From NCBI RefSeq assembly GCF_023715345.1, contig NZ_JAMBNY010000015.1, positions 32,447 to 96,446 on the forward strand: a DNA stretch of 64,000 nt. The letters run 5' to 3'. How positions within the stretch are numbered: position 1 is the first letter of the stretch; each line of letters starts with the position of its first letter. This DNA comes from Paenibacillus camelliae (lineage in GTDB: Bacteria; Bacillota; Bacilli; Paenibacillales; Paenibacillaceae). Made by a program: the position numbers and the translations under genes. The notes beneath the pieces were generated by a model that was not told where the DNA came from, did not search any database, and worked only from the letters and a program-made list of their open reading frames with translations. Shown piece after piece: positions 1 through 8,397 of this stretch.

Positions 1-896
1 TGAGTAATGATAGGATCTAATTCGGTAAAGCTCAGACGATATAATTCCTTAAGAACAAATAGCAGATCACGTTCCTTTTGATAGGCACGCGAAGAAATCA
101 TGGCGCTATAAATATCAGCGACGGCAATAATTTTACCGAACAATGAAATTTCATCACCTGATTTGCCATGTGGATAACCTGAACCGTTCATTCGTTCATG
201 GTGATCTAAAGCCCCAAGCGCCGTTTCATGATCACCAGTAGAGTTGCGTATAATTTCATAGCCGTAAAGGGTATGACGTTTAATTTCCTCGAATTCCTCT
301 GCTGTTAGCTTCTCTGGCTTATTAAGCACTTGCGGATCAATTTTACATTTACCGATATCGTGCAAGAAACCCGCATTACCTACTTTTGTTGATTGCTCAT
401 TGGATAGTCCAATCCAGTTAGCTATGTAATAGGAAAGCATGCCAACCTGTACAGAATGCTGATAAGTATAGCTGTCAGAGTTATTTAATAGCAGCAACAG
501 CGATACGACATCGCGTTCCAGCACTAGATTCTGTATTAAAGGCTCAAACTCGGCAGCTGCTTTATCAGTATCGATCTTATTATGTTCACGTGCACTATCG
601 AACATTTCTTTTACGTTTTGCACAACGGAATCATACAATGGCTTCATATGCGGAACCCATTTGGGAGTAGCTGTAGACTCTAATGTGCGTTCTAACATAT
701 CTAAATCTTCAAGACTACTATTAATGATCGAACTTCGATCCAGTATTTCAATATATTCGATGGAATGCTGAATTAACTTACTAATTTCCTTACTATGTAG
801 TACCGTGTTTTTAGATAAAATATGAAGACCATAGCTGTTAAAAACATCTTCACGCAGAACATCACTATCGATGATATCTGTTACATGGATACGCAT
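1..896 (-). CDS. HD-GYP domain protein, C-terminus beyond the left edge
   Basis: Probable cyclic-di-GMP phosphodiesterase of the HD-GYP family. The visible 298 codons start at an ATG (894-896) preceded by GAGGTGGG and read MRIHVTDIIDSDVLREDVF. The N-terminal ~130 residues are a variable helical region; the HD-GYP core follows, with HDIGKCKID (metal-binding HD) and the HHERMNGSGYP signature that defines the subfamily. The stop codon lies outside the window, so total length is unknown. The architecture resembles the complete HD-GYP protein at 4864-5940. It lies downstream of the molybdopterin genes on the same strand but about 130 bp away, so co-transcription is uncertain. Family assignment is firm; enzymatic activity is inferred from the intact motifs. 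Confidence 0.9.
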   Translation of the reverse strand, partial: MRIHVTDIIDSDVLREDVFNSYGLHILSKNTVLHSKEISKLIQHSIEYIEILDRSSIINSSLEDLDMLERTLESTATPKWVPHMKPLYDSVVQNVKEMFDSAREHNKIDTDKAAAEFEPLIQNLVLERDVVSLLLLLNNSDSYTYQHSVQVGMLSYYIANWIGLSNEQSTKVGNAGFLHDIGKCKIDPQVLNKPEKLTAEEFEEIKRHTLYGYEIIRNSTGDHETALGALDHHERMNGSGYPHGKSGDEISLFGKIIAVADIYSAMISSRAYQKERDLLFVLKELYRLSFTELDPIIT

Positions 897-1027
897 AGCC
901 CACCTCGCTTGTTTATGTTTCTTGTACTGGTAAAGAGGGTAATTTTAACCAAACTAGTCTTGTGATCTATATTATCAAACCGTATTCTAACTTTCAATAA
1001 TTAATTGCTAATATTACCAATTTAATG

Positions 1028-2065
1028 TTAGATTTCAACAAATTTCTTCAGTATATTTACTGCAAATTCGACATCTTCAGTCCCTTGTATCATAATTCGA
1101 TGATCAGGGAACAATATTAGATTGATTTGATCAGAATATTTAATTTTTACGAGATAGCGATTGCGCTTCGTTTCATAGGTTTTTTCATATAGAGCAGCGA
1201 ATTCATCTAATGTGTAAGGCAATGGTTCAGCTAAAGTAAGCTGTATTGTTTGCCGCCCGCAAATGCTAGTAGAATGAATAAGAGATACTTCGTTTAGCCA
1301 ATCTCGACTACCTTGGGAGCAGCATGGACATTGCTCATTTTTTGCATGTGAGATATCAAGGCTCAATTGCTGCAGGCTCCAGCAATCCAGCTGTAACAGT
1401 GCTGAATTGCATTGCTTCTGTTGACCAGTCGCTAGCTTCATAATTTCAGCAGCCTGGATGGATGCAATCATATGCACGATCGGACCCAGTACTCCAGCTG
1501 TATCACATGTATCTACTGCGCCGAGCTCTGGTGGCTCAGGGAATAAGCAACGAAAGCATGGAGTATGCTGCGGAATAAAGGTTGCTGTGGAGCCGCTTGT
1601 ACCTACGACAGCACCGTATACCCATGGCTTATTATAGGAAACACTATAATCATTTATCAGATAGCGAATGGTGAAATTGTCGCTGCCATCAACGATGAAG
1701 TCTATACCATCAAGAAGCTGCTCAATATTGCCAGCATGTACATCTGCAATAATAGGATCAATAGTTATTGAAGAATTTACACGGCGCAGAGCATGAGCAG
1801 CTGCTATAGCTTTAGGCATAAACTGCTCGGCATCCTGTTCATTATAGAGCGACTGGCGATGTAAATTGCTAATTTCTACAAAGTCACGATCAATGATGCG
1901 CAAATAGCCGATTCCTGCTCTTACGAGCAGGTCGGCTATTGCGGATCCAAGTGCACCCATGCCAATAACAGCACAGGAAGCTGTAGCAAGCTTGTCCTGT
2001 CCAGTGGAGCCAATCGAATATGCTTTTATTTGCTTTGCATAGCGAAGCGTTGGATCAAACTTCAT
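1028..2065 (-). CDS. moeB: MoeB/ThiF-family sulfur-carrier adenylyltransferase
   Basis: E1-like enzyme that adenylates the C-terminal glycine of a ubiquitin-fold sulfur carrier (MoaD or ThiS). The 345-residue protein has the nucleotide-binding loop GMGALGSAIADLLVRAGIG near residue 35, the IDRDFVEISNLHRQ segment, two zinc-binding CxxC pairs (CFRC and CPCC) and a cysteine in DTCDTAGVLGP at the usual catalytic region. A roughly 90-residue C-terminal extension (FPDHRIMIQGT) is like that of Bacillus ThiF/MoeB proteins; no rhodanese domain is present. It follows the MoaD-MoaE fusion by 72 bp on the same strand, so the MoaD domain is its likely partner and moeB is favoured over thiF. The choice between the two names rests on context only. 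Confidence 0.85.
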   Translation of the reverse strand: MKFDPTLRYAKQIKAYSIGSTGQDKLATASCAVIGMGALGSAIADLLVRAGIGYLRIIDRDFVEISNLHRQSLYNEQDAEQFMPKAIAAAHALRRVNSSITIDPIIADVHAGNIEQLLDGIDFIVDGSDNFTIRYLINDYSVSYNKPWVYGAVVGTSGSTATFIPQHTPCFRCLFPEPPELGAVDTCDTAGVLGPIVHMIASIQAAEIMKLATGQQKQCNSALLQLDCWSLQQLSLDISHAKNEQCPCCSQGSRDWLNEVSLIHSTSICGRQTIQLTLAEPLPYTLDEFAALYEKTYETKRNRYLVKIKYSDQINLILFPDHRIMIQGTEDVEFAVNILKKFVEI

Positions 2066-2137
2066 ATACTTCTTTCCTTTTATTCATAATTTGTGGTCAG
2101 AACATGTTGTTTTCGGTGGTTTAGATGGCTAACATGT

Positions 2138-2884
2138 TTAGTTTTTAACAGGTGCAGTTGGATCCCAAGGACCAAGCTGATGTCCTTTCCATTCTGAGCC
2201 ATCTTCCCATATTTCCTTCTTCCAGATAGGAACGATTTGCTTTAACCGTTCAATCGCATAGCGGCTTGCTTCGTAGCAATCCGCTCGTCTAGCAGTTGCG
2301 ACAGCAATGACGACACTAATTTCTGCCAGACCAACCTGACCAATCCGATGAGTTATCGCAGTATCGGCATCCTTCCATCGCTCGGCGATTTCGTCTCCGA
2401 TCTGCCGCATCGTTTTAATAGCCATCGGAATATAAGCCTCATATTCAAGGAAAACGGTACGCAGTCCTTCTGTAAATTCACGTGTCGTTCCAACAAAAAG
2501 CAACGTGGCACCACATGCAGGAGTGATGACTTTGTTCATTACTTCTTCGACTTGTATTGGTCGCTCTGTTATAACGAATTTGTCAGAAGTATTCCCAGTC
2601 TCCTCAGAAGCTTTCGAGTTAGCTTCGCTTTGTCCACCAGAGACAGGTGGCAGAAGCGCCAGCTCGTCGCTTGCCTTTACAGATTGCTCGTCACGGCAAT
2701 AGGCCTGATTAGCAGCAACGTAGCAGCTCTTTAGAACACGTTGCTGCTCAGGATATTGTTCTATTAAATATTGCTTTAATTCTTTAGCAGTAAGCTCGCT
2801 TTGTGCCAGTTCAAGTGTAATGCTAGGTTTTTCAAAACGCTGTGCAAGTCCAGCGAAAAGTTGAATTTTCCATATGTATGTCAT
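2138..2884 (-). CDS. moaDE: MoaD-MoaE fusion, molybdopterin synthase
   Basis: Both subunits of molybdopterin synthase in one 248-residue chain. Residues 1-84 are a MoaD ubiquitin-like domain ending in LLPPVSGGQ, where the Gly-Gly would normally be the free C-terminus that carries the thiocarboxylate. A linker of about 20 polar residues follows. Residues ~105-248 are MoaE, with FVGTTREFTEG, HRIGQVGL, ATARRADCYEA and the active-site lysine region PIWKKEIWEDGSEW. MoaE transfers sulfur to precursor Z. Because the Gly-Gly is internal, activity would need proteolytic release, as reported for mycobacterial MoaX. Divergent from the moaA relic and upstream of moeB. Fusion is seen directly; processing is inferred. 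Confidence 0.9.
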   Translation of the reverse strand: MTYIWKIQLFAGLAQRFEKPSITLELAQSELTAKELKQYLIEQYPEQQRVLKSCYVAANQAYCRDEQSVKASDELALLPPVSGGQSEANSKASEETGNTSDKFVITERPIQVEEVMNKVITPACGATLLFVGTTREFTEGLRTVFLEYEAYIPMAIKTMRQIGDEIAERWKDADTAITHRIGQVGLAEISVVIAVATARRADCYEASRYAIERLKQIVPIWKKEIWEDGSEWKGHQLGPWDPTAPVKN

Positions 2885-2983
2885 AATCTACCTACTTATA
2901 ATTGTAATCTTAAGTAGTATTAGCATACCATAGTTGAAGGAAAAATGTTATTCTTAAGAGTAGCAAAGAAGGGAAGTGACAGC

Positions 2984-3225
2984 ATGCGGCAACTTAAGGA
3001 TTCATTTGGCAGAGTACATAATTATTTGCGACTATCAGTAACAGTTGCAATTTACGATGCCTATACTGCATGCCTGAAGAAGGTATGGAATTCGCTGCGT
3101 CAGAAACACTTCTTTCCTATAATGAAATGGACGTAAAGCCAGATCATGAAATGGCTGCAAAGCTTAAATATGGCGTACTAAGCCACACACCAACAAGTCG
3201 GCGTATGTCGAAATTAGGTGGCTAG
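2984..3225 (+). pseudogene. moaA: moaA remnant (GTP 3',8-cyclase), frameshifted and internally deleted
   Basis: The first 20 codons read MRQLKDSFGRVHNYLRLSVT, the start of MoaA. About 4 nt are then missing where the Asp-Arg of VTDRC should be. From 3046 a second frame continues with CNLRCLYCMPEEGMEF and SETLLSYNEMD, the radical SAM cluster segment of MoaA. After MD the frame runs directly into VKPDHEMAAKLKYGVL and ends TSRRMSKLGG-stop, like the Gly-Gly C-terminus of MoaA. About 80 codons remain of the usual ~330, so the middle is deleted. The preserved GGGAAGTG ribosome site fits a once functional gene, divergent from moaDE. The 63-codon open frame over the first part is an artefact of the frameshift. 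Confidence 0.85.
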
Positions 3226-3278
3226 CAGCTCAGCGAAACAAATTGAGTGGACTTAAGCTATGGTGGAGAGGTGATTCA

Positions 3279-4724
3279 ATGTCAATAAATGATGAATATG
3301 ACACTGCTATTGAGGTTGTTATCTTCCATAGTAACGATCTACATAGTCGATTGGAGCAGGCTGCTAAAACGGCAACGATTATTGAACAGGGAAGACTTAA
3401 GTACGGGACAGAGCAAGTAATAGCTGTAGATTTGGGCGATCATATGGATCGTGCAAGGATGGAGACTGAAGGAACGGATGGACTTGTTCATCAAGCGATT
3501 ATAGAGGCTACTGCTTATGATGTCGTAACGCTTGGTAATAATGAAGGGCTGACTTTTTCTGCTGAGCAGCTGGATGCGGTATATAGTGACAGCTCATTTC
3601 AGGTAATCTGCTGCAATTTACATAAGCTTCATGGAGACAATCCATCATGGCTTACTTCCTCTACTATTATCGAACGTGCTGGGTTGTCCGTTGGATTTAT
3701 TGCTGCAACAGCAAATTTCTATCAGTTTTATGAATTGATGGGTTGGCAAACGACGGAACCGATCATTGAAATAAAAAAAGAGATTGAGCGAATACGGTCT
3801 TCTTGCGATGTTATTGTGCTCATGTCACATCTCGGCATTAAGTATGATGAACGTATTGCTGATGAGTGCGAGCATATTGATGTCATTCTTGGATCACACA
3901 CGCATCATTTGTTTGATCCTCCAGAGCTTCGTAATGGTACCCTGATGTGTGCCGCTGGAAAATTTGGTTCCTATGTTGGTAAGGTAAACATTTCATATAA
4001 TAAAGTGCTTCAAAAAGCAGTGATTACTGGTGAAGTCATTCCTACAGCCGCTTATCCAGAGAATGAACAGATTATGGATATTATTGCGCAAGGAAAACTA
4101 GATGCACAGAAGAAGCTGTCACGTGTTATTGAAGTACTCAAGGAACCGCTTGAGGTTAGTCATTATCGTGAGTCACCTCTTTCAAATTTACTAGCCATTG
4201 GTCTGCGGAGCTGGTGTGACGCCGAGATTGGTATTGTAAACTCGGGGCAGCTTCTAGGCAGCTTGGCGATAGGTCCGGTAACGGCTGGAGAGCTGCATGC
4301 GATCTGTCCATCACCAATCAATCCATGTGTTTTGATGCTAAAAGGTAGCGAGCTTATACAGGCTCTTGAACAATCTTTGCTAGTGGAGTATCAGGATTTT
4401 AAGCCGAGAGGCTTTGGATTTCGTGGAGAGCAGCTTGGAATGTTAGCTGTCGATGGCTTAGAGGTAATATATGCTTTAGATAAACCGCCGCTTAACAGAA
4501 TTCAATCTGTTTATGTCAATGGAGAAGCTTTAGAGCTGCAACGCTCGTACCGAGTTGCAAGTATCGACATGTTTACTTTTAAAGTAGGCTATACAAGCCT
4601 AGCAAATTTCGAAAATGCCACCTATTATTTGCCAGAGTTTATTCGAAATATTATGGAAGTAGAGCTAACCAACGCAGAGCATATTGAGCAAAGTAAAACA
4701 AAAAGATGGATAAGAAGCGAATAA
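3279..4724 (+). CDS. yunD: YunD-like metallophosphoesterase / 5'-nucleotidase family
   Basis: Calcineurin-type metallophosphoesterase followed by a 5'-nucleotidase C-terminal domain, 481 residues. Metal-binding motifs are HSNDLHS near the N-terminus, DLGDHMD, GNNE (usual GNHE, with Asn for His), MSHLG and GSHTHH. The C-terminal half (LLAIGLRSWCDAEIGIVNSG onward) is the 5'-nucleotidase substrate-binding domain. No signal peptide is visible, matching the cytoplasmic YunD branch and unlike secreted UshA. The ATG at 3279 is chosen because GAGAGGTGATTCA precedes it; an in-frame upstream TTG at 3243 has no ribosome site. The substrate is not deducible from sequence. It stands alone, just downstream of the moaA relic. 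Confidence 0.85.
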   Translation: MSINDEYDTAIEVVIFHSNDLHSRLEQAAKTATIIEQGRLKYGTEQVIAVDLGDHMDRARMETEGTDGLVHQAIIEATAYDVVTLGNNEGLTFSAEQLDAVYSDSSFQVICCNLHKLHGDNPSWLTSSTIIERAGLSVGFIAATANFYQFYELMGWQTTEPIIEIKKEIERIRSSCDVIVLMSHLGIKYDERIADECEHIDVILGSHTHHLFDPPELRNGTLMCAAGKFGSYVGKVNISYNKVLQKAVITGEVIPTAAYPENEQIMDIIAQGKLDAQKKLSRVIEVLKEPLEVSHYRESPLSNLLAIGLRSWCDAEIGIVNSGQLLGSLAIGPVTAGELHAICPSPINPCVLMLKGSELIQALEQSLLVEYQDFKPRGFGFRGEQLGMLAVDGLEVIYALDKPPLNRIQSVYVNGEALELQRSYRVASIDMFTFKVGYTSLANFENATYYLPEFIRNIMEVELTNAEHIEQSKTKRWIRSE

Positions 4725-4863
4725 ACGTTAGATCCTATCATTCCTGCTCAAAAAAACTGATGCTAAATACCTAAATTATTTAAATTTATTTAGCAGGGTT
4801 GTGACATTATTCGAGTTCAGGTTAAAATTAATGTACAGTTAACAAACAGAAGGGATCAGAAGG

Positions 4864-5940
4864 ATGCGTCTTCTTACTATCAAACAATGTAAACCGGGCA
4901 TGAAGCTGGCGAAAAAAATTTTCACAGAAGATGGCATTGTGCTCCTTGGTGAAAATATGGAGCTTACAGCTAGATTGATTGCCAGATTAGAGGAGTGTAA
5001 TGTACAGTACGTATATATTCATGATCCTCGCACAGAAGATATTAATAATGATACGTTAATTAGCGAAGAGACTTTTCGTGTTGCAGTAAAGGAAATACGT
5101 AAAAATTTTTCGTTAATGATGGAGCCAGTCTCTACGAATAAAGGGGCGACGAGACCTTTTATCGCTAAGCCTCTAAAGGATATGATGGGGCTTATTATTG
5201 ATGATCTCTCTAGTAATAAGGACGCCATGATTATGCTGATGAATATGGGAATTGTAGATCATTACCTGTACCAGCATTCGCTGAACGTATGCGTCTATAC
5301 GTCGCTACTAGGGATGAGCTACGGGTATTCTCGCGAAGAAACCATTCATTTAGGCCTTGGTGCATTGCTGCACGATATTGGAAAAACAAAGATTGACGTT
5401 GATATATTAAAGAAGCCGGATGCATTAACGAAGGAAGAATATGAGGAGATGAAGCTTCACACGAACAGAGGCTTCGAAATTTTAAAGGACGAGCCGAATT
5501 TGCCATTGTCTGTAGCGCACTGCGCTTTGCAGCATCATGAGCGACTGGATGGTAGCGGTTATCCAAGAGCATTAAAAGGCAACGATATTATGGAGCATGC
5601 GAGATGGATTGGTATTGTCGATTCGTACGATGCGATGACGACAAGTCGAGTATACAGCAGCCCCATGCTCCCTCATTTGGCAATGGAGCATCTATATGCT
5701 GGCTCTGGCACATTGTATGAGCAGTGGATGCTTGCTCATTTCCGAGATAAGGTCGTTATATATCCTATTGGCATTACGGTAAAGCTTAACTCAGGAGAAA
5801 CGGCAGTTGTTGTTGACTATGATCCGAGCTATCCGCAACGGCCGATCGTACGTGTGCTTACGAACGAAATCGGCGAGGATCTGACAGTGCCTTACGAGAT
5901 AAATTTGTCTCGTGAGCTAAGCACTATGATTGTAAAATGA
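4864..5940 (+). CDS. HD-GYP domain phosphodiesterase
   Basis: Complete 358-residue HD-GYP protein, predicted to hydrolyse cyclic-di-GMP. The N-terminal ~120 residues start MRLLTIKQCKPGMKLAKKIF, a segment common in Firmicute HD-GYP proteins. The core has HQHSLNVCVYTSLLG-like helices, HDIGKTKIDVDIL, and HHERLDGSGYPRAL. A ~60-residue C-terminal PilZ-like or beta-rich tail (YPIGITVKLNSGETAVVVDY) ends the protein. No membrane segment or sensor domain is seen. AGAAGGGATCAGAAGG provides the ribosome site. It is monocistronic with its own terminator. It is a paralogue of the truncated protein at the left edge. Confidence 0.9.
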   Translation: MRLLTIKQCKPGMKLAKKIFTEDGIVLLGENMELTARLIARLEECNVQYVYIHDPRTEDINNDTLISEETFRVAVKEIRKNFSLMMEPVSTNKGATRPFIAKPLKDMMGLIIDDLSSNKDAMIMLMNMGIVDHYLYQHSLNVCVYTSLLGMSYGYSREETIHLGLGALLHDIGKTKIDVDILKKPDALTKEEYEEMKLHTNRGFEILKDEPNLPLSVAHCALQHHERLDGSGYPRALKGNDIMEHARWIGIVDSYDAMTTSRVYSSPMLPHLAMEHLYAGSGTLYEQWMLAHFRDKVVIYPIGITVKLNSGETAVVVDYDPSYPQRPIVRVLTNEIGEDLTVPYEINLSRELSTMIVK

Positions 5941-5966
5941 ATGACGCTGCTTTATGAGTTGGAAAG

Positions 5967-5993
5967 AAACCGCCTAGCGAGGCGGTTTTTCTT
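5967..5993 (+). terminator. Rho-independent terminator after the HD-GYP gene
   Basis: Perfect 8-bp stem AAACCGCC / GGCGGTTT with a short loop, followed by a T run, 27 bp after the stop codon. Confidence 0.85.
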
Positions 5994-6076
5994 GTTGCTA
6001 AAATTGATTTCATTGATTCTAAGTAGGAAGAACTATACAATATACTTGTATTAATAGAATAATAAGGTGCGATTAT

Positions 6077-7195
6077 ATGATGACAAAAACAATAATTCCA
6101 TTATCACCCAATAATGATCCGTGGGAAGCTATACACTCCTTAGAAAAATACGGGAAGCATCGCTTGACAAGCGTTGAAATGACCGTATCTAATCTGTGCA
6201 ATATGCGCTGTGAGCATTGTGCAGTTGGAGACACACTCGTGCTTAAGGAGCCAGAAAAGATACCGCTGGAGCTTATGTTGAAGCGTTTGGACGAAGTTAA
6301 GGAGCTTACAACCATTAGTATTACTGGTGGTGAGCCGACATTCATGCAAAAAACGGTAGATGAATATATTGTCCCGCTGTTGCAATATGCGAGAAGCAGA
6401 GGGATCTATTCACAGATCAATTCAAATGTGACGCTTCCTTTTGAACGATATGAGAAAATAGCGAAGTATTTAGATGTAATGCATATTTCGTTCAATTATA
6501 CGGAAGCAAAAGACTTTCATGAGGTTGGATTTGCCAAATCTGGGCATCCTGTACCATTAGAGGTTGCACAGAAGCTGTATGAGCGAATGATTGATAATGC
6601 AAAGCGGTTAAGCGATGCAGGGGTGCTTGTGTCTGCTGAATCTATGATTAATTATCGTACACATAACAAAATTTCACGTATTCATGAGCTTATCGTGGAG
6701 ATGGGCTGCCAGCGCCATGAGGTGCATCCGATGTATCCAAGCTCATTTGCAAAGGATTTGCCTGTATTATCTAAGGAGCAAATGCGCAAGTCGATTGAGC
6801 AATTGCTGGAAACAAGAGATCAAAGCGTATGGATGCTGTTTGGGACGCTTCCATTCTACCATTGCAGCTCGGACTCAGAGGAACGCAAGCTGCTTGCAAG
6901 ATTGGCTAACGAAAAAAATGTTACGGTGCGCAATGATCCGGATGGTCGTAACCGTTTGAATGTAAATTTATTTACAGGAGAAGTTTTTGTAACTGATTTT
7001 TCAGATGTGCCTTCCTTCGGAAGTATATATGATTCTAACTTGGATGATATCTTTGATCAGTGGCAAATGCATAAGTTGGCACAAAGCGTCAATTGTCATT
7101 GTCCAGCAGTAGCCTGCTGTGGACCGAATTTGCTAGTTAAGGATATGTATTATAAAGATGTTGATTTCTTAGCACGTCAAGCGATTGTAGAATAA
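6077..7195 (+). CDS. yfkAB: YfkAB radical SAM / CxCxxxxC protein
   Basis: Radical SAM protein of 372 residues. The iron-sulfur cluster motif CNMRCEHC lies near residue 40, followed by SITGGEPTF for SAM binding. The C-terminal region carries NCHCPAVACCGPN, i.e. the CxCxxxxC signature of the YfkAB family (373 residues in Bacillus), probably ligating a second metal centre. Function in the family is not established. It is followed 19 bp later by ytvI and may be co-transcribed with it. The assignment to the family is firm; the reaction is unknown. Confidence 0.9.
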   Translation: MMTKTIIPLSPNNDPWEAIHSLEKYGKHRLTSVEMTVSNLCNMRCEHCAVGDTLVLKEPEKIPLELMLKRLDEVKELTTISITGGEPTFMQKTVDEYIVPLLQYARSRGIYSQINSNVTLPFERYEKIAKYLDVMHISFNYTEAKDFHEVGFAKSGHPVPLEVAQKLYERMIDNAKRLSDAGVLVSAESMINYRTHNKISRIHELIVEMGCQRHEVHPMYPSSFAKDLPVLSKEQMRKSIEQLLETRDQSVWMLFGTLPFYHCSSDSEERKLLARLANEKNVTVRNDPDGRNRLNVNLFTGEVFVTDFSDVPSFGSIYDSNLDDIFDQWQMHKLAQSVNCHCPAVACCGPNLLVKDMYYKDVDFLARQAIVE

Positions 7196-7214
7196 ATAGT
7201 GAGGAAGTGATCTA

Positions 7215-8246
7215 TTGACCGTTCGCGCAATGCTTTCCGTTGCAGTTGCACTTGGTTTGCTGTATTTGTCTTTTACAGCAGGAGCTCCGTTTTTATTGGC
7301 TCTCGTCGTTGCGATATTTTTAGAGCCTGTCAATTTATTTCTAATAAAACGGCTTCGATTAAATCGCCTAGTTTCTGCAATTATAACCTGCACGCTGTTT
7401 ACAATCGGTTTGCTTGGGCTAATGTTTTTAATTGGTCTAAAGGTGCTCAATGAAGTGATTGCTTTCGTGGAGAAGCTGCCTCGCTATTTCTCTAATTTAA
7501 GTGTATTTGCTAATGACTGGTTATCTCAGCTGCGTAAAACGTATGAAAACCTTCCGCCTGAATCGGTTGAATCGATCGAACAATATGTGATGTCGCTGCT
7601 CGATTGGCTGACAAAACAAGCGATGGGTTTATCCGGCAGACTGGGCGGCGTAATATCTAGTGTACCGAGCCTGTTTATTTTCTTCATTGTGTTTATCGTA
7701 GCCGTATATATGTTTAGCTTTAGCTTGAATACCCTAAAGCAATCGGTGCTATCGTTTTTCCATGAAGGATCGAGAGATAAAGTTAATTCAGTGCTTGAAA
7801 GTCTTAGAAATTCAATCTTCGGGTTTTTACGCTCGCAATTGATTCTAAGTGCGCTGACTTATATTATTTCGCTAGTAGGATTACTTGTACTGCAAGTGAA
7901 ATATCCGCTGGCTATTGCACTATTAATTATTATCGTCGATATTATGCCTATTCTTGGAACAGGCTCAGTGTTAGTACCGTGGGCGATCTACTGCATTTTT
8001 GTAGGGGATATATTTACAGGAATCGGTCTGTTGCTATTATTTATCGTAATAACGGTGTTCAGAAGAATTGTGGAGCCGAAGGTGCTGGGAGATTCTGTTG
8101 GCATTAGCGCCTTGTCAGTTCTTATAAGCTTATATGTAGGCTTGGAGCTTGTCGGCGTAATCGGAGTCTTTCTTGGACCACTCGTCGTCATTATTTACAA
8201 AGCCTGCAGACAAGCGGGTATTATACCAACGTCAATAAAGCTGTAA
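7215..8246 (+). CDS. ytvI: YtvI-like sporulation membrane protein (AI-2E permease family)
   Basis: Integral membrane protein of 343 residues from the AI-2E/PerM family. Two hydrophobic segments open the protein, a long hydrophilic helical stretch follows (residues ~75-140), and about five membrane helices fill the C-terminal half with the family motif IVDIMPILGTGSVLVPWA and RRIVEPKVLGDSVGISAL. Bacillus YtvI is of similar length and is annotated as a sporulation membrane protein. The start is TTG, with GTGAGGAAGTGATCTA in front. It follows yfkAB closely and is terminated by a strong hairpin. The transported substrate is unknown. Confidence 0.8.
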   Translation: MTVRAMLSVAVALGLLYLSFTAGAPFLLALVVAIFLEPVNLFLIKRLRLNRLVSAIITCTLFTIGLLGLMFLIGLKVLNEVIAFVEKLPRYFSNLSVFANDWLSQLRKTYENLPPESVESIEQYVMSLLDWLTKQAMGLSGRLGGVISSVPSLFIFFIVFIVAVYMFSFSLNTLKQSVLSFFHEGSRDKVNSVLESLRNSIFGFLRSQLILSALTYIISLVGLLVLQVKYPLAIALLIIIVDIMPILGTGSVLVPWAIYCIFVGDIFTGIGLLLLFIVITVFRRIVEPKVLGDSVGISALSVLISLYVGLELVGVIGVFLGPLVVIIYKACRQAGIIPTSIKL

Positions 8247-8266
8247 AGCTCACGAAGGACGGATCA

Positions 8267-8327
8267 TAAAGGCGCAGCAACCACTGCTTGAACGAATGGA
8301 AATAAACGGTTGCTGCGCCTTTATATT
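8267..8327 (+). terminator. Rho-independent terminator after ytvI
   Basis: Long stem: AAAGGCGCAGCAACC (8268-8282) pairs perfectly with GGTTGCTGCGCCTTT (8308-8322), with a T-rich tail. It separates ytvI from the glycosylation operon. Confidence 0.9.
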
Positions 8328-8397
8328 TTCTTAGTTGATAACAATATATGGTATATTATTATTGTTTAACAAGTACATGCGAAAAGGAGTCATATTC

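Noticed and set aside
2945..3136. A 63-codon open frame that could be a novel small gene
   Set aside because: Its first part encodes the MoaA N-terminus, and the second part is the out-of-frame reading of the MoaA cluster segment; it is a frameshift product of a pseudogene.
7..4743. 14-bp inverted match ATGATAGGATCTAA / TTAGATCCTATCAT between the left edge and position 4730
   Set aside because: Matches of this length are expected by chance in 64 kb, and one copy is inside a coding region.
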